Shown in pieces: positions 22,775 through 32,123 of a DNA stretch of 46,378 nt. Position 1 is the stretch's first letter. Every line of letters begins with the position of its first letter. The notes beneath the pieces were generated by a model, which was not told where the DNA came from, did not search any database, and saw nothing but the letters and a program-made list of their open reading frames with translations. The stretch covers positions 1 to 46,378 of the forward strand of contig CAAEUZ010000026.1 of assembly GCA_900759385.1 (NCBI GenBank), read 5' to 3'. The position numbers and the translations under genes are program-made. Source of the DNA: an uncultured Oscillospiraceae bacterium (GTDB lineage: Bacteria; Bacillota; Clostridia; Oscillospirales; Oscillospiraceae).

Positions 22775-24277
22775 TCAGGCAGCGCGCAGGACGCGCTTGG
22801 CACGCTTGCCGCCGTAGACGATGATAGCCACGACGTAGGCAACCGCGAGGACGACGCCGATGATGTAGCCGACGTTCCAGGGCAGGTGGAAGCCGATGGT
22901 GGCGGTGGCCAGGTAGCAGGAGCAGATGAAGGTGTAGAAGCAGCCCGGGATCAGCGGGATCCACACCCACTTGCTCTTGCCGTTCTCGAACATCCAGACG
23001 GAGATGGCGAGGAAGGCAAAGAGGCTCAGAGTCTGGTTGGACCAGGCGAAGTAGCGCCACAGGGTCTGGAAGCCCGAGCTGTTGAACTTGGCCCAGACGA
23101 TGATGGCGGCGACCAGGATGAACACGGGCACGGCCAGAACCATGCGCTTGCCGTTGGTCTTCTGCTCCATGTGGAAGGTGTCGGCAAGGGTCAGGCGCAG
23201 CGCGCGCAGCGCGGTGTCGCCGGAGGTGATGGGCAGGACGATGACGCCGACGATGGCGATGATGCCGCCTATGTTGCCGAGGATGTCCTTGCAGACAATG
23301 CCTATTGTCTGAGTGGCGAGGTTGCCGTCAAAGGCCTGCAGGCCGAGGTTGTAAGCGCCCATGGCGCCGGCAGCCCAAACCATGGCGATGAAGCCCTCGA
23401 GGGTCATCATCCAGTAGAAGGTGGTGCGGCCCTGGCGCTCGCTCTTCATGGTGCGGGTGATAATGGCAGTCTGGGTGGAGTGGAAGCCGGACAGAATGCC
23501 GCACGCGACCGTGACGAAGAAGACGGGCAGGAAGTGGTTGGCGCTGAAGTAGCTCTGGTAGTCGATGGTGATGGTCTCGCCGGCATCATTGACAACAGTG
23601 CTGATCCAGGGCTCCCAGACTTCGACCAGCGGGTAGCCCTTGGCAAAGATGCCGACGAACACGCCGACGGCGGAGAAGAGCAGGATGGCGCCGAAGACCG
23701 GGTAGATGCGGCCGATGATGGCGTCAATCGGGAACACGGTGGCAACCAGGTAGTACAGGAAGATGACACCGTAGATGACCCAGGTGGCCCAGTCGGTGGC
23801 AGCGCCGGAGCGCATGAAGACCTGAGTGGCGGCTATGTCGCCGGGGGTGTAGACGAACACCGCGCCGACGAGGAGCAGCAGCACGCACAGGAAGATGTTG
23901 TAGACCGCGTAGATACCCTTGTTGGAGTACCTCTTGATCATATCCGGCATCTGGGTGCCGCCGTCGCGCAGGCAGATCATGCCGCTCATGTAGTCGTGCA
24001 TGGCGCCGCCGATGACGTTGCCGATGGGGATGGTGATGAAGGCAAGGGGCCCGAAGAGGATGCCCTGGATGGGTCCTATGATGGGGCCGGTGCCCGCGAT
24101 GTTCAGAAGGTTGATGAGGCTGTTCTTCCAGCCGCGCATCGGGACGTAGTCAACGCCGTCCTGCTTGGTGTACGCCGGGGTCTGACGGTCGTCGGGCCCG
24201 AACACGTGCTCACAGAGCTTGCTGTAGAGCGCGGCGCCGCCAATCAGGATAACCAAACCGATGATGAAAGTTACCAT
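22775..24277 (-). CDS. cstA: Carbon starvation protein CstA family transporter
   Basis: A 500-residue membrane protein with about 14 helices. It starts directly in a helix (MVTFIIGLVILIGGAALYS). The conserved CstA core follows: NIAGTGPIIGPIQGILFGPLAFI, GNVIGGAMHDYMSGM with SLR-like MICLRDGG, and FHSTQTAIITRTMKSE further on. CstA and its relatives (BtsT) import pyruvate or peptides when carbon is scarce. This is the shorter, Bacillota-type version. A perfect-spacing promoter lies 276 bp upstream, leaving an unusually long structured leader. AAAGGAG precedes the ATG. Confidence 0.92.
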   Translation of the reverse strand: MVTFIIGLVILIGGAALYSKLCEHVFGPDDRQTPAYTKQDGVDYVPMRGWKNSLINLLNIAGTGPIIGPIQGILFGPLAFITIPIGNVIGGAMHDYMSGMICLRDGGTQMPDMIKRYSNKGIYAVYNIFLCVLLLLVGAVFVYTPGDIAATQVFMRSGAATDWATWVIYGVIFLYYLVATVFPIDAIIGRIYPVFGAILLFSAVGVFVGIFAKGYPLVEVWEPWISTVVNDAGETITIDYQSYFSANHFLPVFFVTVACGILSGFHSTQTAIITRTMKSERQGRTTFYWMMTLEGFIAMVWAAGAMGAYNLGLQAFDGNLATQTIGIVCKDILGNIGGIIAIVGVIVLPITSGDTALRALRLTLADTFHMEQKTNGKRMVLAVPVFILVAAIIVWAKFNSSGFQTLWRYFAWSNQTLSLFAFLAISVWMFENGKSKWVWIPLIPGCFYTFICSCYLATATIGFHLPWNVGYIIGVVLAVAYVVAIIVYGGKRAKRVLRAA

Positions 24278-24552
24278 AAACTCACACTCCTTTTAGTTTT
24301 GTTCCTCTCTTACGGTATGGGACGGATATGAAATTCAAGCGTGTACCTCCCCCGGCTGCCATAGACCAGCCCGGGAAGGCACCTGGGTCCCTCGGCCCAG
24401 CGCCTGATATTCACCTGGACAAAAAAACCCGCGCCTCAAACAGCCTTCGTCGCCCCGGAGGTCCGGGGCGACAAAAGGGGACCCCCTTTTGTCTCAAATC
24501 TGTCTTCACTGTGATGGCGCGGTTAATCGTGAACAAATCATGAACACAACAT
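24278..24552 (-). promoter_or_regulatory. Long structured 5' leader of cstA with overlapping hairpins
   Basis: About 265 nt lie between the promoter and the cstA start. Two perfect hairpins share three bases: 24449-24472 (10-bp stem GTCGCCCCGG/CCGGGGCGAC) and 24470-24493 (11-bp stem GACAAAAGGGG/CCCCTTTTGTC). Because the GAC at 24470-24472 is used by both, they cannot fully coexist. A run of seven T follows at 24427-24421 on the transcript strand. I could not match it to a known riboswitch, and there is no credible ORF in it. Confidence 0.5.
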
Positions 24553-24581
24553 AATATAATAGATAGTCTCAAAATAATCAA
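24553..24581 (-). promoter_or_regulatory. Sigma-A promoter of cstA
   Basis: Minus strand TTGATT (24581-24576) and TATATT (24558-24553) with exactly 17 bp between. The surrounding 24541-24740 stretch is AT-rich, unlike the genome average, and contains no gene. Confidence 0.75.
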
Positions 24582-24728
24582 GCTGTTTTTGTCAAATTCT
24601 ACGAAATGTCAAAAAATTAGCCGCCTTATATGCGGCGATTTTATCTAATTAGCTGTAAAGACACCCCAGCTGTTGCGTCATACAAAGAGCGTATTTACAA
24701 GCGCTCAAAAATATAGTATCCTATTGAA

Positions 24729-24759
24729 TTGACGATAAGTTGATATTTTACGCGGTATA
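24729..24759 (+). promoter_or_regulatory. Possible promoter of the THUMP methyltransferase gene
   Basis: TTGACG at 24729-24734 is followed after 19 bp by GGTATA (24754-24759). A GC-rich inverted repeat (GGCGGCC.. ..GGCGGCC) lies between it and the GGAGGG ribosome site. Weak evidence. Confidence 0.35.
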
Positions 24760-24823
24760 TGGGCGTCCGGCGGCCGTAAGGCGGCCAAAACGGCACATAG
24801 AGCCGTCGGAGGGAGATAGATAT

Positions 24824-25975
24824 ATGGTCACCGGACGGGTGCAGCTCACCGCGAGCTGCCTTTTCGGGCTGGAGGGGCCGCTGGGCAACGAGCTGCGCCA
24901 CATGGGCATGGATTCCGTCGCGCCGGAAAACGGGCGCGTGCGCTTTGAGACAGACCTGGCCGGCCTCGCGCGGGCAAACATACGCTCCCGCTTTGCGGAG
25001 CGTATACTTTTGCTGCTCGGCCGTTTCCCGGCGCGCAGCTTTGACGAGCTCTTCGAGGGTGTGCGCGCCCTTCCGCTGGAGGACTGGATAGGCCGCAGCG
25101 ACGCCTTCCCGGTCGAGGGCTGGAGCGTGGACAGCGCGCTGCACTCCGTGCCGGACTGCCAGCGCATCATCAAAAAGGCCGCGGCCAGGCGACTCGGCGA
25201 GCGCTATTCCCTCTCCTGGCTGCCGGAGACGGGCGCGGAGTACCGCATCCGCTTCACCCTGCTCAAGGACGAGTGCTGCATATACCTCGACACCTCGGGT
25301 ACGGCGCTGCACAAGCGCGGCTACCGTCCGGCGCACAACGCCGCCCCCCTGCGCGAGACGCTGGCGGCCGCCGCCGTGGACGCGGCCGGCTACCGCGGGC
25401 GGGGCGAATTCTGCGACCCCTTCTGCGGCAGCGGCACCATAGCCATCGAGGCCGCCCTGGCGGCCAAGGGGCGCGCTCCCGGGCTGAGCCGGCATTTCGC
25501 CGCCGAGGGCTGGGCCAATATCCCCGCCGCCGTCTGGGACGCCGAGCGCGAGAGCGCCCGCGCGCGGGAGTATAACGGCGAATACCGCATCTATGCCTCG
25601 GACATCGACCCCGAGGCCGTGGCCATCGCGCGCGCCAACGCCCGCCGGGCCGGGGTCGGGGACCTGATAGAGTTCTCCGTCGCGGACGCGCGGCGCTTCC
25701 GCCGCGGCACGGACGACGGCGTTATTGTCACCAACCCGCCCTACGGCGAGCGCCTGATGGAGCGCCGGAGCGCGCAGGAGCTGCTGGGCGCCTTCGGCGA
25801 GGCCTGGCGCGGCACGGACTGGCGCCTGGCCCTGCTCTCCTCGGACGAGGAGGCGGAGCGTCTGCTGGGCCGCCGCGCCGACAAGCGGCGCAAGCTGTAT
25901 AACGGTATGATCAAATGTACATTATATATTTACGGTGTCAGGAAACCGAGCAAGGCAGGTAATGTGAACAGATGA
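24824..25975 (+). CDS. THUMP-domain class I SAM-dependent RNA methyltransferase (RlmL/YpsC type)
   Basis: 383 residues from the ATG at 24824, chosen because GGAGGG lies 9 bases upstream; the frame is open further back. The N-terminal ferredoxin-like/THUMP part (about 1-150; CLFGLEGPLGNELRHMG, VDSALHSVPDCQRIIKKA) is followed by a Rossmann methyltransferase. The SAM motif is DPFCGSGTIAIEAAL, then ASDIDPEAVAIARANA and the base-flipping catalytic motif IVTNPPYGERL (N-P-P-Y), typical of N2-guanine or N6-adenine methylation. By homology it acts on 23S rRNA. It overlaps the next gene by 4 bp (ATGA). Confidence 0.9.
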   Translation: MVTGRVQLTASCLFGLEGPLGNELRHMGMDSVAPENGRVRFETDLAGLARANIRSRFAERILLLLGRFPARSFDELFEGVRALPLEDWIGRSDAFPVEGWSVDSALHSVPDCQRIIKKAAARRLGERYSLSWLPETGAEYRIRFTLLKDECCIYLDTSGTALHKRGYRPAHNAAPLRETLAAAAVDAAGYRGRGEFCDPFCGSGTIAIEAALAAKGRAPGLSRHFAAEGWANIPAAVWDAERESARAREYNGEYRIYASDIDPEAVAIARANARRAGVGDLIEFSVADARRFRRGTDDGVIVTNPPYGERLMERRSAQELLGAFGEAWRGTDWRLALLSSDEEAERLLGRRADKRRKLYNGMIKCTLYIYGVRKPSKAGNVNR

Positions 25976-26904
25976 AGCACCTCTTCATAGTCAACCCCGT
26001 CGCCGGCAAAATAAAGCCGGAGGACAAACTGCGGCTGATACACGAGGCCATAAGCCGTCTGCCCTCCTCCGCGTGGGACACGGCGGAGTTTGAGATATAC
26101 GTCACCGCCGCGCCCATGGACGCCGTGGGCAAAATAAGGTCCGAGGCGGAGGACTGCGGCGACCTGCGCGTCTACGCCTGCGGCGGCGACGGCACCCTCA
26201 ACGAGTGCGTAAACGGCGCGGCGCTGCTCCCCAACGTGGCGGTCACGCACTTCCCCTGCGGCACCGGCAACGATTTTATCCGCATGTTCGGCGATGAGAA
26301 GGAGCGCTTTTCCGACCTCACGGAGCTCATCACGGGCGAGCTGCGGCCCATTGACATCATAAAATGCAACGACCGCTACGCCGTCAACATCTGTTCGCTC
26401 GGCCTGGACGCGCGCGTGGGCACGGACGTGCACAAGTACAGCGGCATACCCGTCATAGGCGGCCCGGCCGGCTACGTGGTCAGCCTGCTGGTGAACTACT
26501 GCAAGGGCGTCAGCCAGCCCATGACCGCCCGGGTGGAGGGCATGACCTGCGGGCCCGAGCTCAACATAGTCTGCGTCTGCAACGGCCGCTTCTACGGCGG
26601 CGGCTTCAACCCGACCAACGACGCCCGCCCCGACGACGGCTACATGGACGTGCTCGTCGCCTCCGGCGTGAACCGGCTCAAGCTGCTCGGCGTCATCATG
26701 AGCTACGCCACGGCCAAGTATAAGCTATACCCGCAGTACATAACCTATGTGCGCACCCGCCACCTGGAGGTGGACTGCCGCAACACCGAGGTCATCAACA
26801 TCGACGGCGAGGCCGAGCACTCCAAACGCGCCGTATTTGACCTCATCCCCGGCGGCATAAACTTCATCGCGCCGAGGGGCCTGGAGTTTTTCCGCCAGGG
26901 CTGA
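25972..26904 (+). CDS. Diacylglycerol kinase-like lipid kinase (DagK/YegS family)
   Basis: A 310-residue lipid kinase catalytic domain. It starts HLFIVNPVAGK. The nucleotide loop is ACGGDGTLNECVNGA (G-G-D-G-T), then FPCGTGNDFIRMFG, with the C-terminal beta-sandwich (INIDGEAEHSKRAVFDLIPGGINFI) that carries the catalytic acidic residues. These enzymes phosphorylate diacylglycerol or related lipids at the inner membrane face, recycling lipid to phosphatidate. It is coupled to the methyltransferase gene by an ATGA overlap. Exact lipid is unknown. Confidence 0.9.
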   Translation: MKHLFIVNPVAGKIKPEDKLRLIHEAISRLPSSAWDTAEFEIYVTAAPMDAVGKIRSEAEDCGDLRVYACGGDGTLNECVNGAALLPNVAVTHFPCGTGNDFIRMFGDEKERFSDLTELITGELRPIDIIKCNDRYAVNICSLGLDARVGTDVHKYSGIPVIGGPAGYVVSLLVNYCKGVSQPMTARVEGMTCGPELNIVCVCNGRFYGGGFNPTNDARPDDGYMDVLVASGVNRLKLLGVIMSYATAKYKLYPQYITYVRTRHLEVDCRNTEVINIDGEAEHSKRAVFDLIPGGINFIAPRGLEFFRQG

Positions 26905-26955
26905 ACGCCGCAGGCAGTTCACAAAAAGTTTCAAGTTTTATTTTATATAACCCTC

Positions 26956-26983
26956 TTGACAATTTTCAGAATTGTGGTACATT
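26956..26983 (+). promoter_or_regulatory. Promoter of groES-groEL
   Basis: TTGACA at 26956-26961 and TACATT at 26978-26983, with a 16-bp spacer, immediately upstream of the CIRCE operator. Confidence 0.75.
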
Positions 26984-26993
26984 TATAAGCGGG

Positions 26994-27020
26994 TTAGCAC
27001 TCGAGACGAAAGAGTGCTAA
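26994..27020 (+). promoter_or_regulatory. CIRCE operator (HrcA binding site)
   Basis: Perfect TTAGCACTC-N9-GAGTGCTAA, extended on both sides by GGG/CCC. This is the canonical operator bound by the heat-shock repressor HrcA and lies between the promoter and groES. Confidence 0.97.
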
Positions 27021-27071
27021 CCCGCTGAAACTGTTTTATGTGGTATATAAAATCTTAGGAGGTAATATACA

Positions 27072-27356
27072 ATGAAACTCAAGCCTTTGGCCGACCGTGT
27101 CGTCCTCAAGCAGAAGGAAGCCGAGGAGAAGACCAAGAGCGGCATCTATCTCGCCTCTACCGCTCAGGAGAAGCCCGAGATGTACGAGGTCGTGGAAGTC
27201 GGCCCCGGCGGCATGGTTGACGGCAATGAGGTAGTTATGACCGTCAAGGCCGGCGACATCGTCCTGGTCGGAAAATACAGCGGCACCAAGGTCAAGGTTG
27301 ACGAGGAAGAGCTCACCATCGTGAAGCAGAGCGACATCCTCGCAATCGTCGAATAA
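27072..27356 (+). CDS. groES: Co-chaperonin GroES
   Basis: A 94-residue co-chaperonin. KPLADRVVLKQKEAEEKTKSGIYL at the start contains the mobile loop that binds GroEL. The roof and C-terminal strand DEEELTIVKQSDILAIVE are typical. It caps the GroEL cylinder in the cytoplasm during ATP-driven folding. A TAGGAGG ribosome site precedes the ATG. It is first in the CIRCE-controlled operon, 36 bp before groEL. Confidence 0.98.
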   Translation: MKLKPLADRVVLKQKEAEEKTKSGIYLASTAQEKPEMYEVVEVGPGGMVDGNEVVMTVKAGDIVLVGKYSGTKVKVDEEELTIVKQSDILAIVE

Positions 27357-27392
27357 TTTCGCGCGTCTGATATATAGGAGGAAGAATCAACT

Positions 27393-29021
27393 ATGGCTAA
27401 GCAGATTATATATGGCGAAGAAGCCCGCAAGGCTCTTGAGCGCGGCATAAACCAGCTCGCCGACACCGTCAAGATCACCCTCGGCCCCAAGGGCCGCAAC
27501 GTGGTGCTGGGCAAGAAGTTCGGCGCTCCCCTGATCACCAACGACGGCGTCACCATCGCCAAGGAGATCGAGCTCGAGGACCCGTATGAGGATATGGGCG
27601 CCCAGCTGATCCGCGAGGTCAGCACCAAGACCAACGACGTGGCCGGCGACGGCACCACCAGCGCCACTATCCTGGCCCAGGCCATGATCCGCGAGGGCCT
27701 GAAGAACTGCGCCGCCGGCGCCAACCCGATGGTCATGCGCCGCGGCATCCAGAAGGCCGCCGAGGCCGCCGTGAGCGAGATCCGCGCCAACAGCCAGCCC
27801 GTCTCCGGCAGCCAGGACATCGCCCGCGTCGGCACCATCTCCAGCGGCGACGAGGTCATCGGCAAGCTGATCGCCGAGGCCATGGAGAAGGTCAGCCAGA
27901 GCGGCGTCATCACCGTTGAGGAGAGCAAGACCGCCGAGACCTACAGCGAGGTCGTCGAAGGCATGCAGTTCGACCGCGGCTACATCACCCCCTACATGGT
28001 CACCGACAACGAGAAGATGGAGGCCGTCCTGGACGACGCCTACATCCTCATCACCGATAAGAAGATCAGCAACATCCAGGAGATCCTGCCCCTGCTCGAG
28101 CAGATAGTGCAGGCTGGCAAGAAGCTGCTCATCATCGCCGAAGATGTTGACGGCGAGGCCCTGGCCACCATCCTGCTCAACAAGCTGCGCGGCACCTTCA
28201 CCTGCGTCTGCGTCAAGGCCCCCGGCTTCGGCGACCGCCGCAAGGAGATGCTGCAGGATATCGCCATCCTGACCGGCGGCACCGTCATCAGCTCCGACCT
28301 CGGCATGGAGCTCAAGGACGCCAGCGTTCCCATGCTCGGCCGTGCGCGCCAGGTCAAGGTCACCAAGGAGAACACCATCATCGTCGACGGTGCCGGCAGC
28401 AGCGCGGACATCAAGGACCGCATTGCCCAGATCAACAACCAGATCGCCGTCACCACCAGCGATTACGATAAGGAGAAGCTGCAGGAGCGTCTCGCCAAGC
28501 TCAGCGGCGGCGTTGCCGTCATCAAGGTCGGCGCCGCTACCGAGACCGAGATGAAGGAGAAGAAACTCCGCATCGAGGACGCTCTCAACGCCACCCGCGC
28601 GGCCGTTGAGGAAGGCATTGTCGCCGGCGGCGGCACCGCCTACGTCTGCGCCAGCAAGGCCGCTGCCAAGCTCGCCGACACCCTCACCGGCGACGAGAAG
28701 ACCGGCGCCCAGATAGTCGCCAAGGCCCTCCTGGCCCCCATCGCCCAGATAGCCGCCAACGCCGGTGTCGAGGGTGCGGTCGTCCTCGAGAAGGTCTCTT
28801 CCAATGAGAGCGCCAACTACGGCTACGACGCCGCCACCGAGACCTACGGCGACATGATCTCCATGGGCATCGTTGACCCGACCAAGGTCTGCCGCAGCGC
28901 CCTGGAGAACGCCGCCAGCGTCAGCGCCATGGTCCTCACCACCGAGAGCCTCGTCGCCGACATCCCCGAGAAGAACGTCCCGGCCGCTCCCGCCGGCGGT
29001 GACATGGGCGGCATGTATTAA
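27393..29021 (+). CDS. groEL: Chaperonin GroEL
   Basis: A 542-residue 60-kDa chaperonin of normal length. Features are VKITLGPKGRNVVL (nucleotide loop), the ATP-binding GDGTTSATILAQ, the apical domain to about 375, and VEEGIVAGGGTAYV in the hinge/equatorial part. The C-terminal Gly/Met tail is short (GGDMGGMY). AGGAGG precedes the ATG. It has strong codon bias to C-ending codons, as expected of a highly expressed gene. Regulated with groES through CIRCE/HrcA. Confidence 0.98.
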   Translation: MAKQIIYGEEARKALERGINQLADTVKITLGPKGRNVVLGKKFGAPLITNDGVTIAKEIELEDPYEDMGAQLIREVSTKTNDVAGDGTTSATILAQAMIREGLKNCAAGANPMVMRRGIQKAAEAAVSEIRANSQPVSGSQDIARVGTISSGDEVIGKLIAEAMEKVSQSGVITVEESKTAETYSEVVEGMQFDRGYITPYMVTDNEKMEAVLDDAYILITDKKISNIQEILPLLEQIVQAGKKLLIIAEDVDGEALATILLNKLRGTFTCVCVKAPGFGDRRKEMLQDIAILTGGTVISSDLGMELKDASVPMLGRARQVKVTKENTIIVDGAGSSADIKDRIAQINNQIAVTTSDYDKEKLQERLAKLSGGVAVIKVGAATETEMKEKKLRIEDALNATRAAVEEGIVAGGGTAYVCASKAAAKLADTLTGDEKTGAQIVAKALLAPIAQIAANAGVEGAVVLEKVSSNESANYGYDAATETYGDMISMGIVDPTKVCRSALENAASVSAMVLTTESLVADIPEKNVPAAPAGGDMGGMY

Positions 29022-29060
29022 TCGCCGCACAGGCAGGCGAATAACAGCTCTGAACAGATG

Positions 29061-29094
29061 GGCCGGCACTCACGGTTGTGGGTGCCGGCCTTTT
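29061..29094 (+). terminator. Terminator of groES-groEL
   Basis: A 13-bp stem (GGCCGGCACTCAC with one wobble against GTGGGTGCCGGCC), 4-base loop, followed by TTTTG. It lies 40 bp after the groEL stop. Confidence 0.9.
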
Positions 29095-29112
29095 GCTTTG
29101 CCCGGGTGCGCT

Positions 29113-31815
29113 TCACAGCAGCTCCCCGTACCTGCGCACATATAGTTTTTTCACCGCAGTCACCAGGAGTATATACCCGATAACAAGCGCGGCGAGCCAG
29201 CGGAAATAGGCGCCGGGAAGGGGCATCATCCCCAGGGCGGAGCCCAGTGGCGTGAAGGGTATAATCGTCACCGCACAGATTCCCGCGGCCGTGAGCAGCA
29301 TGACCGGGGCCGAGGCCCGGCTCTGGACAAACGGCAGCTTTGGCGTACGCAGCATGTGTATCACCAGGGTCTGGCTCCACATGGACTCCACGAACCACCC
29401 TGTCTGGAACAGGGACACATACAGCGCCTTGGCCGCCGGGTCAGTCAGCTGCGTGTACAGCCGGCCACCGGTCATGGCCGGGCAGATTACGAAATACATC
29501 AGCAGGTAAGTGGCAATGTCAAATACCGAGCTCACGGGCCCCATCCAAAGCATGAAGCGGCTTATCCCGCCGGCGTCCCATCTGCGCGGCAGCCTCAGGT
29601 ACTCCTCCTCCACGTTGTCCCAGGACATGGCCGCACAGGAGATGTCATAGATCAGGTTCAGCAAAATGAGGTGGATGGACGCCATGGGCAGGAAGGGCAG
29701 GAACGCGCTGGCCGCCAGCACTGAAAACATGTTGCCGAAGTTGGAGGAGGCGGTGATCTTGATATACTTGATCATGTTGGCATATGTTCTGCGTCCCTCT
29801 ATGACGCCCCGCTCCAGCACCATCAAGTCCTTCTCCAGCAGCACGACAGATGCGGTCTCCTTGGCGATGTCCACCGCCGTGTCCACCGATATGCCCACGT
29901 CTGCGGCCTTCATGGCCGCGGCGTCATTGATCCCGTCGCCCATATAGCCGACGCTGTGCCCGCTGCTGCGCAGCACGCTAACTATACGCGCTTTCTGCGC
30001 CGGGGAGAGCTTGGCAAAGACCGTCACCTTTTCGGCCAGCCGGGCCAGCTCGCGGTCAGTCAGCTCATCCAGATCGGAGCCGAGCAGCATCCTGTCCGCA
30101 TTCAGCCCGACCTGCCTGCAGATGGCCTGCGTCACCTTTTCATTGTCCCCGGTGAGAATTTTCACGCTCACCCCGTAGTCGGCAAGCGCCTTCAGGGCGG
30201 CCCCGGTCGTCTCTTTGGGCGGGTCCAGGAAGGCCAGGAAGCCTATTAGGACCATATTCGACTCATCAGCCACGGAAAATGCCCCTTCCGGAGAGGGGTT
30301 GGTCTTCTGCGCGACCGCTATGACGCGCATCCCCTGCTCGTTGAGCGCGTCCGCCCGGCTCCGGACCAGCGCGCTCACCTCATCGGCCAGGGGCAGTATC
30401 TCCCCGCCGCACTCGGCGTAGGAGCAGCACCTGAGCATCTCCTCCACCGCACCTTTGGTTACCAGCTGCGTCTTGCCGTCCCTGTCGCGGACGACAACGC
30501 TCATCCTGCGGCGCTCGAAGTCAAAGGGTATCTCATCTACCTTTGTATACTTCTCCCTCAGGTCACCGGTGCCGAGCTGCTCCTGCCTGGCTATGACCGC
30601 CGCATCAATGAGGTTTTTCAGCCCCGTCTGGAAGCAGCTGTTGAGGAACGCGTGGCGCAGTACACGGTTATCCTCCTCTCCGTCCACGTTAAGGTGGTAC
30701 TCCAGTACGACTTTGTCCTGCGTGAGCGTCCCGGTCTTATCCGTGCAGAGTATATCGATTGACCCCAGGTTCTGAATGGAGTTCAGGTTCTTTATAATAA
30801 CTTTTTTCCTGCTCATGGCCACTGCGCCCCTGGCCAGGCAGGTGGTCACGATCATGGGAAGCATTTCAGGGGTCAGGCCCACAGCGACGGAGATGGAGAA
30901 CAGCACCGCCTGCATCCAGTTCCCCTTGGTGAAGCCGTTTATGAACAGCACAACCGGCACCATGATGAGCATAAAGCGTATCAGCACCCAGGAGACGTCG
31001 TTTACGCCCTTCTCAAACGTAGTCTTGGGCGGCCTGCTGTCCAGGTCCCTGGCCATCTGGCCCAGCACGGTGTCTGCGCCCACGGACACTACAACGGCCT
31101 TGGCGCTGCCGCTGACCACGCTGCTGCCCATAAAGGCCAGGTTTGCCGTCTCGGTCAGGGACCGCCTCTTTTCCACCGAGGCGGCCAGCTTTTCCACAGG
31201 CTCGCTCTCCCCCGTCAGCGCGGACTGGCTGACGAACAGGTCTTTGGCGCTGAGTATCCTCAGGTCGGCCGGGAACATGTCCCCGGCGGACAGGCAGACC
31301 AGGTCGCCCACGGCTATCTCATCTATGGGTATCTCAGTCCTGACACCTGCCCTCTCCACGCATGACGTGGTGTGTATCATGCTGCCGAGTTTTTCCGCCA
31401 CATTGCCGCTGCGCGTCTCCTGCACATAGCGCAGGACGCCTGAGATCATGACCATGGCCAGAATAATGCTCACCGTGGCCCAGCTCCTCTCGCCCGGCTC
31501 CGCCAGCACTATGTCCGTAAACACGGATACCACCGCCAGCGCCAGCAGCACCAGCGTGAAGGGGCTTATAAAGGCGGACGCCAGCCTCCCGGCTGTGCTG
31601 TCCTTTTTGCCGTAAGCGAGCACGTTTTCGCCGTGCTCCTCGCGCGAACGGGCGGCCAGCGCCTCGGTCAGCCCGTCCGCGGGCGTGCCTAGGCGGCGGA
31701 GCAGCTCATCTCCCCCGCACATGGACGCCATGTAGAGGCGCTCGCGCAGGGCGTCGGCCCTGACCATGTTTTCACCCATGCGCACCGCCGTTATTCTCAT
31801 GTTGGTCTTCTTCAT
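29113..31815 (-). CDS. mgtA: Magnesium-importing P-type ATPase (P3B, MgtA family)
   Basis: 900 residues from the ATG at 31815 (GGAGG 8 bases upstream); the frame is open further upstream. It has ten predicted helices. Key P-type ATPase motifs are SALTGESEPVEK (actuator TGES), the phosphorylated Asp in DILCTDKTGTLTQ, KGAVEEML in the nucleotide domain, KILTGDNEKVT and GYMGDGINDAAAM. The helix 4 sequence VGLTPEMLPMIV is specific to MgtA/MgtB. It imports Mg2+ across the cytoplasmic membrane at low Mg2+. The promoter and an M-box riboswitch lie about 0.6 kb upstream, with two short ORFs between. Confidence 0.95.
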   Translation of the reverse strand: MKKTNMRITAVRMGENMVRADALRERLYMASMCGGDELLRRLGTPADGLTEALAARSREEHGENVLAYGKKDSTAGRLASAFISPFTLVLLALAVVSVFTDIVLAEPGERSWATVSIILAMVMISGVLRYVQETRSGNVAEKLGSMIHTTSCVERAGVRTEIPIDEIAVGDLVCLSAGDMFPADLRILSAKDLFVSQSALTGESEPVEKLAASVEKRRSLTETANLAFMGSSVVSGSAKAVVVSVGADTVLGQMARDLDSRPPKTTFEKGVNDVSWVLIRFMLIMVPVVLFINGFTKGNWMQAVLFSISVAVGLTPEMLPMIVTTCLARGAVAMSRKKVIIKNLNSIQNLGSIDILCTDKTGTLTQDKVVLEYHLNVDGEEDNRVLRHAFLNSCFQTGLKNLIDAAVIARQEQLGTGDLREKYTKVDEIPFDFERRRMSVVVRDRDGKTQLVTKGAVEEMLRCCSYAECGGEILPLADEVSALVRSRADALNEQGMRVIAVAQKTNPSPEGAFSVADESNMVLIGFLAFLDPPKETTGAALKALADYGVSVKILTGDNEKVTQAICRQVGLNADRMLLGSDLDELTDRELARLAEKVTVFAKLSPAQKARIVSVLRSSGHSVGYMGDGINDAAAMKAADVGISVDTAVDIAKETASVVLLEKDLMVLERGVIEGRRTYANMIKYIKITASSNFGNMFSVLAASAFLPFLPMASIHLILLNLIYDISCAAMSWDNVEEEYLRLPRRWDAGGISRFMLWMGPVSSVFDIATYLLMYFVICPAMTGGRLYTQLTDPAAKALYVSLFQTGWFVESMWSQTLVIHMLRTPKLPFVQSRASAPVMLLTAAGICAVTIIPFTPLGSALGMMPLPGAYFRWLAALVIGYILLVTAVKKLYVRRYGELL

Positions 31816-31901
31816 AGTTCTGTACCTCCAAATTTCAGATTTGCACAGGCAATTTGGAAGTGTACAGTGCACGGGCAGGGGTCTGCCACGTTTTCAGCCC
31901 A

Positions 31902-32006
31902 CTATTGCTGTCCTGAAGGGATGGCACGGCAAGGCCGCATGTCATCCCCCGGGGCAGGCCCTCTCCCTGGGTTATAACCCGCACCGGTACTGCTTCCCGT
32001 GTCCAT
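31902..32006 (-). CDS. Short upstream ORF 2 in the mgtA leader (34 codons)
   Basis: Encodes 34 residues rich in Gly, Pro and Ser (MDTGSSTGAGYNPGRG...). It has a good GGTGAAAGG ribosome site 3-4 bases before its ATG and ends at TAG, 86 bp before mgtA. No membrane helix or known family is seen. It may be a leader peptide whose translation influences mgtA, as MgtL does in Salmonella, or a true small protein. It may also be chance. Confidence 0.45.
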   Translation of the reverse strand: MDTGSSTGAGYNPGRGPAPGDDMRPCRAIPSGQQ

Positions 32007-32123
32007 TCCTTTCACCTCACTTGTAAATTGATCTTATATATGTGATCGCCTCAAGGCGTTGTTTTTTAAAAAAGGGCATAGAAATGCCGCCGTCCGGGGG
32101 CACAGGCCCGCAAAACGGCGGCT

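Noticed and set aside
24449..24493. Tandem hairpins in the cstA leader as a CRISPR or repeat array
   Set aside because: Only two different stems, no repeated units or spacers, and no cas genes in the window.
27387..29069. 560-codon minus-strand frame across groEL
   Set aside because: Complete overlap with groEL and a repetitive Gly/Asp/Val/Ala composition typical of a reverse-strand shadow.
31816..32110. A second riboswitch directly upstream of mgtA
   Set aside because: Compared from memory with M-box, Mn (yybP-ykoY) and NiCo patterns and found no convincing core; the M-box lies further upstream.
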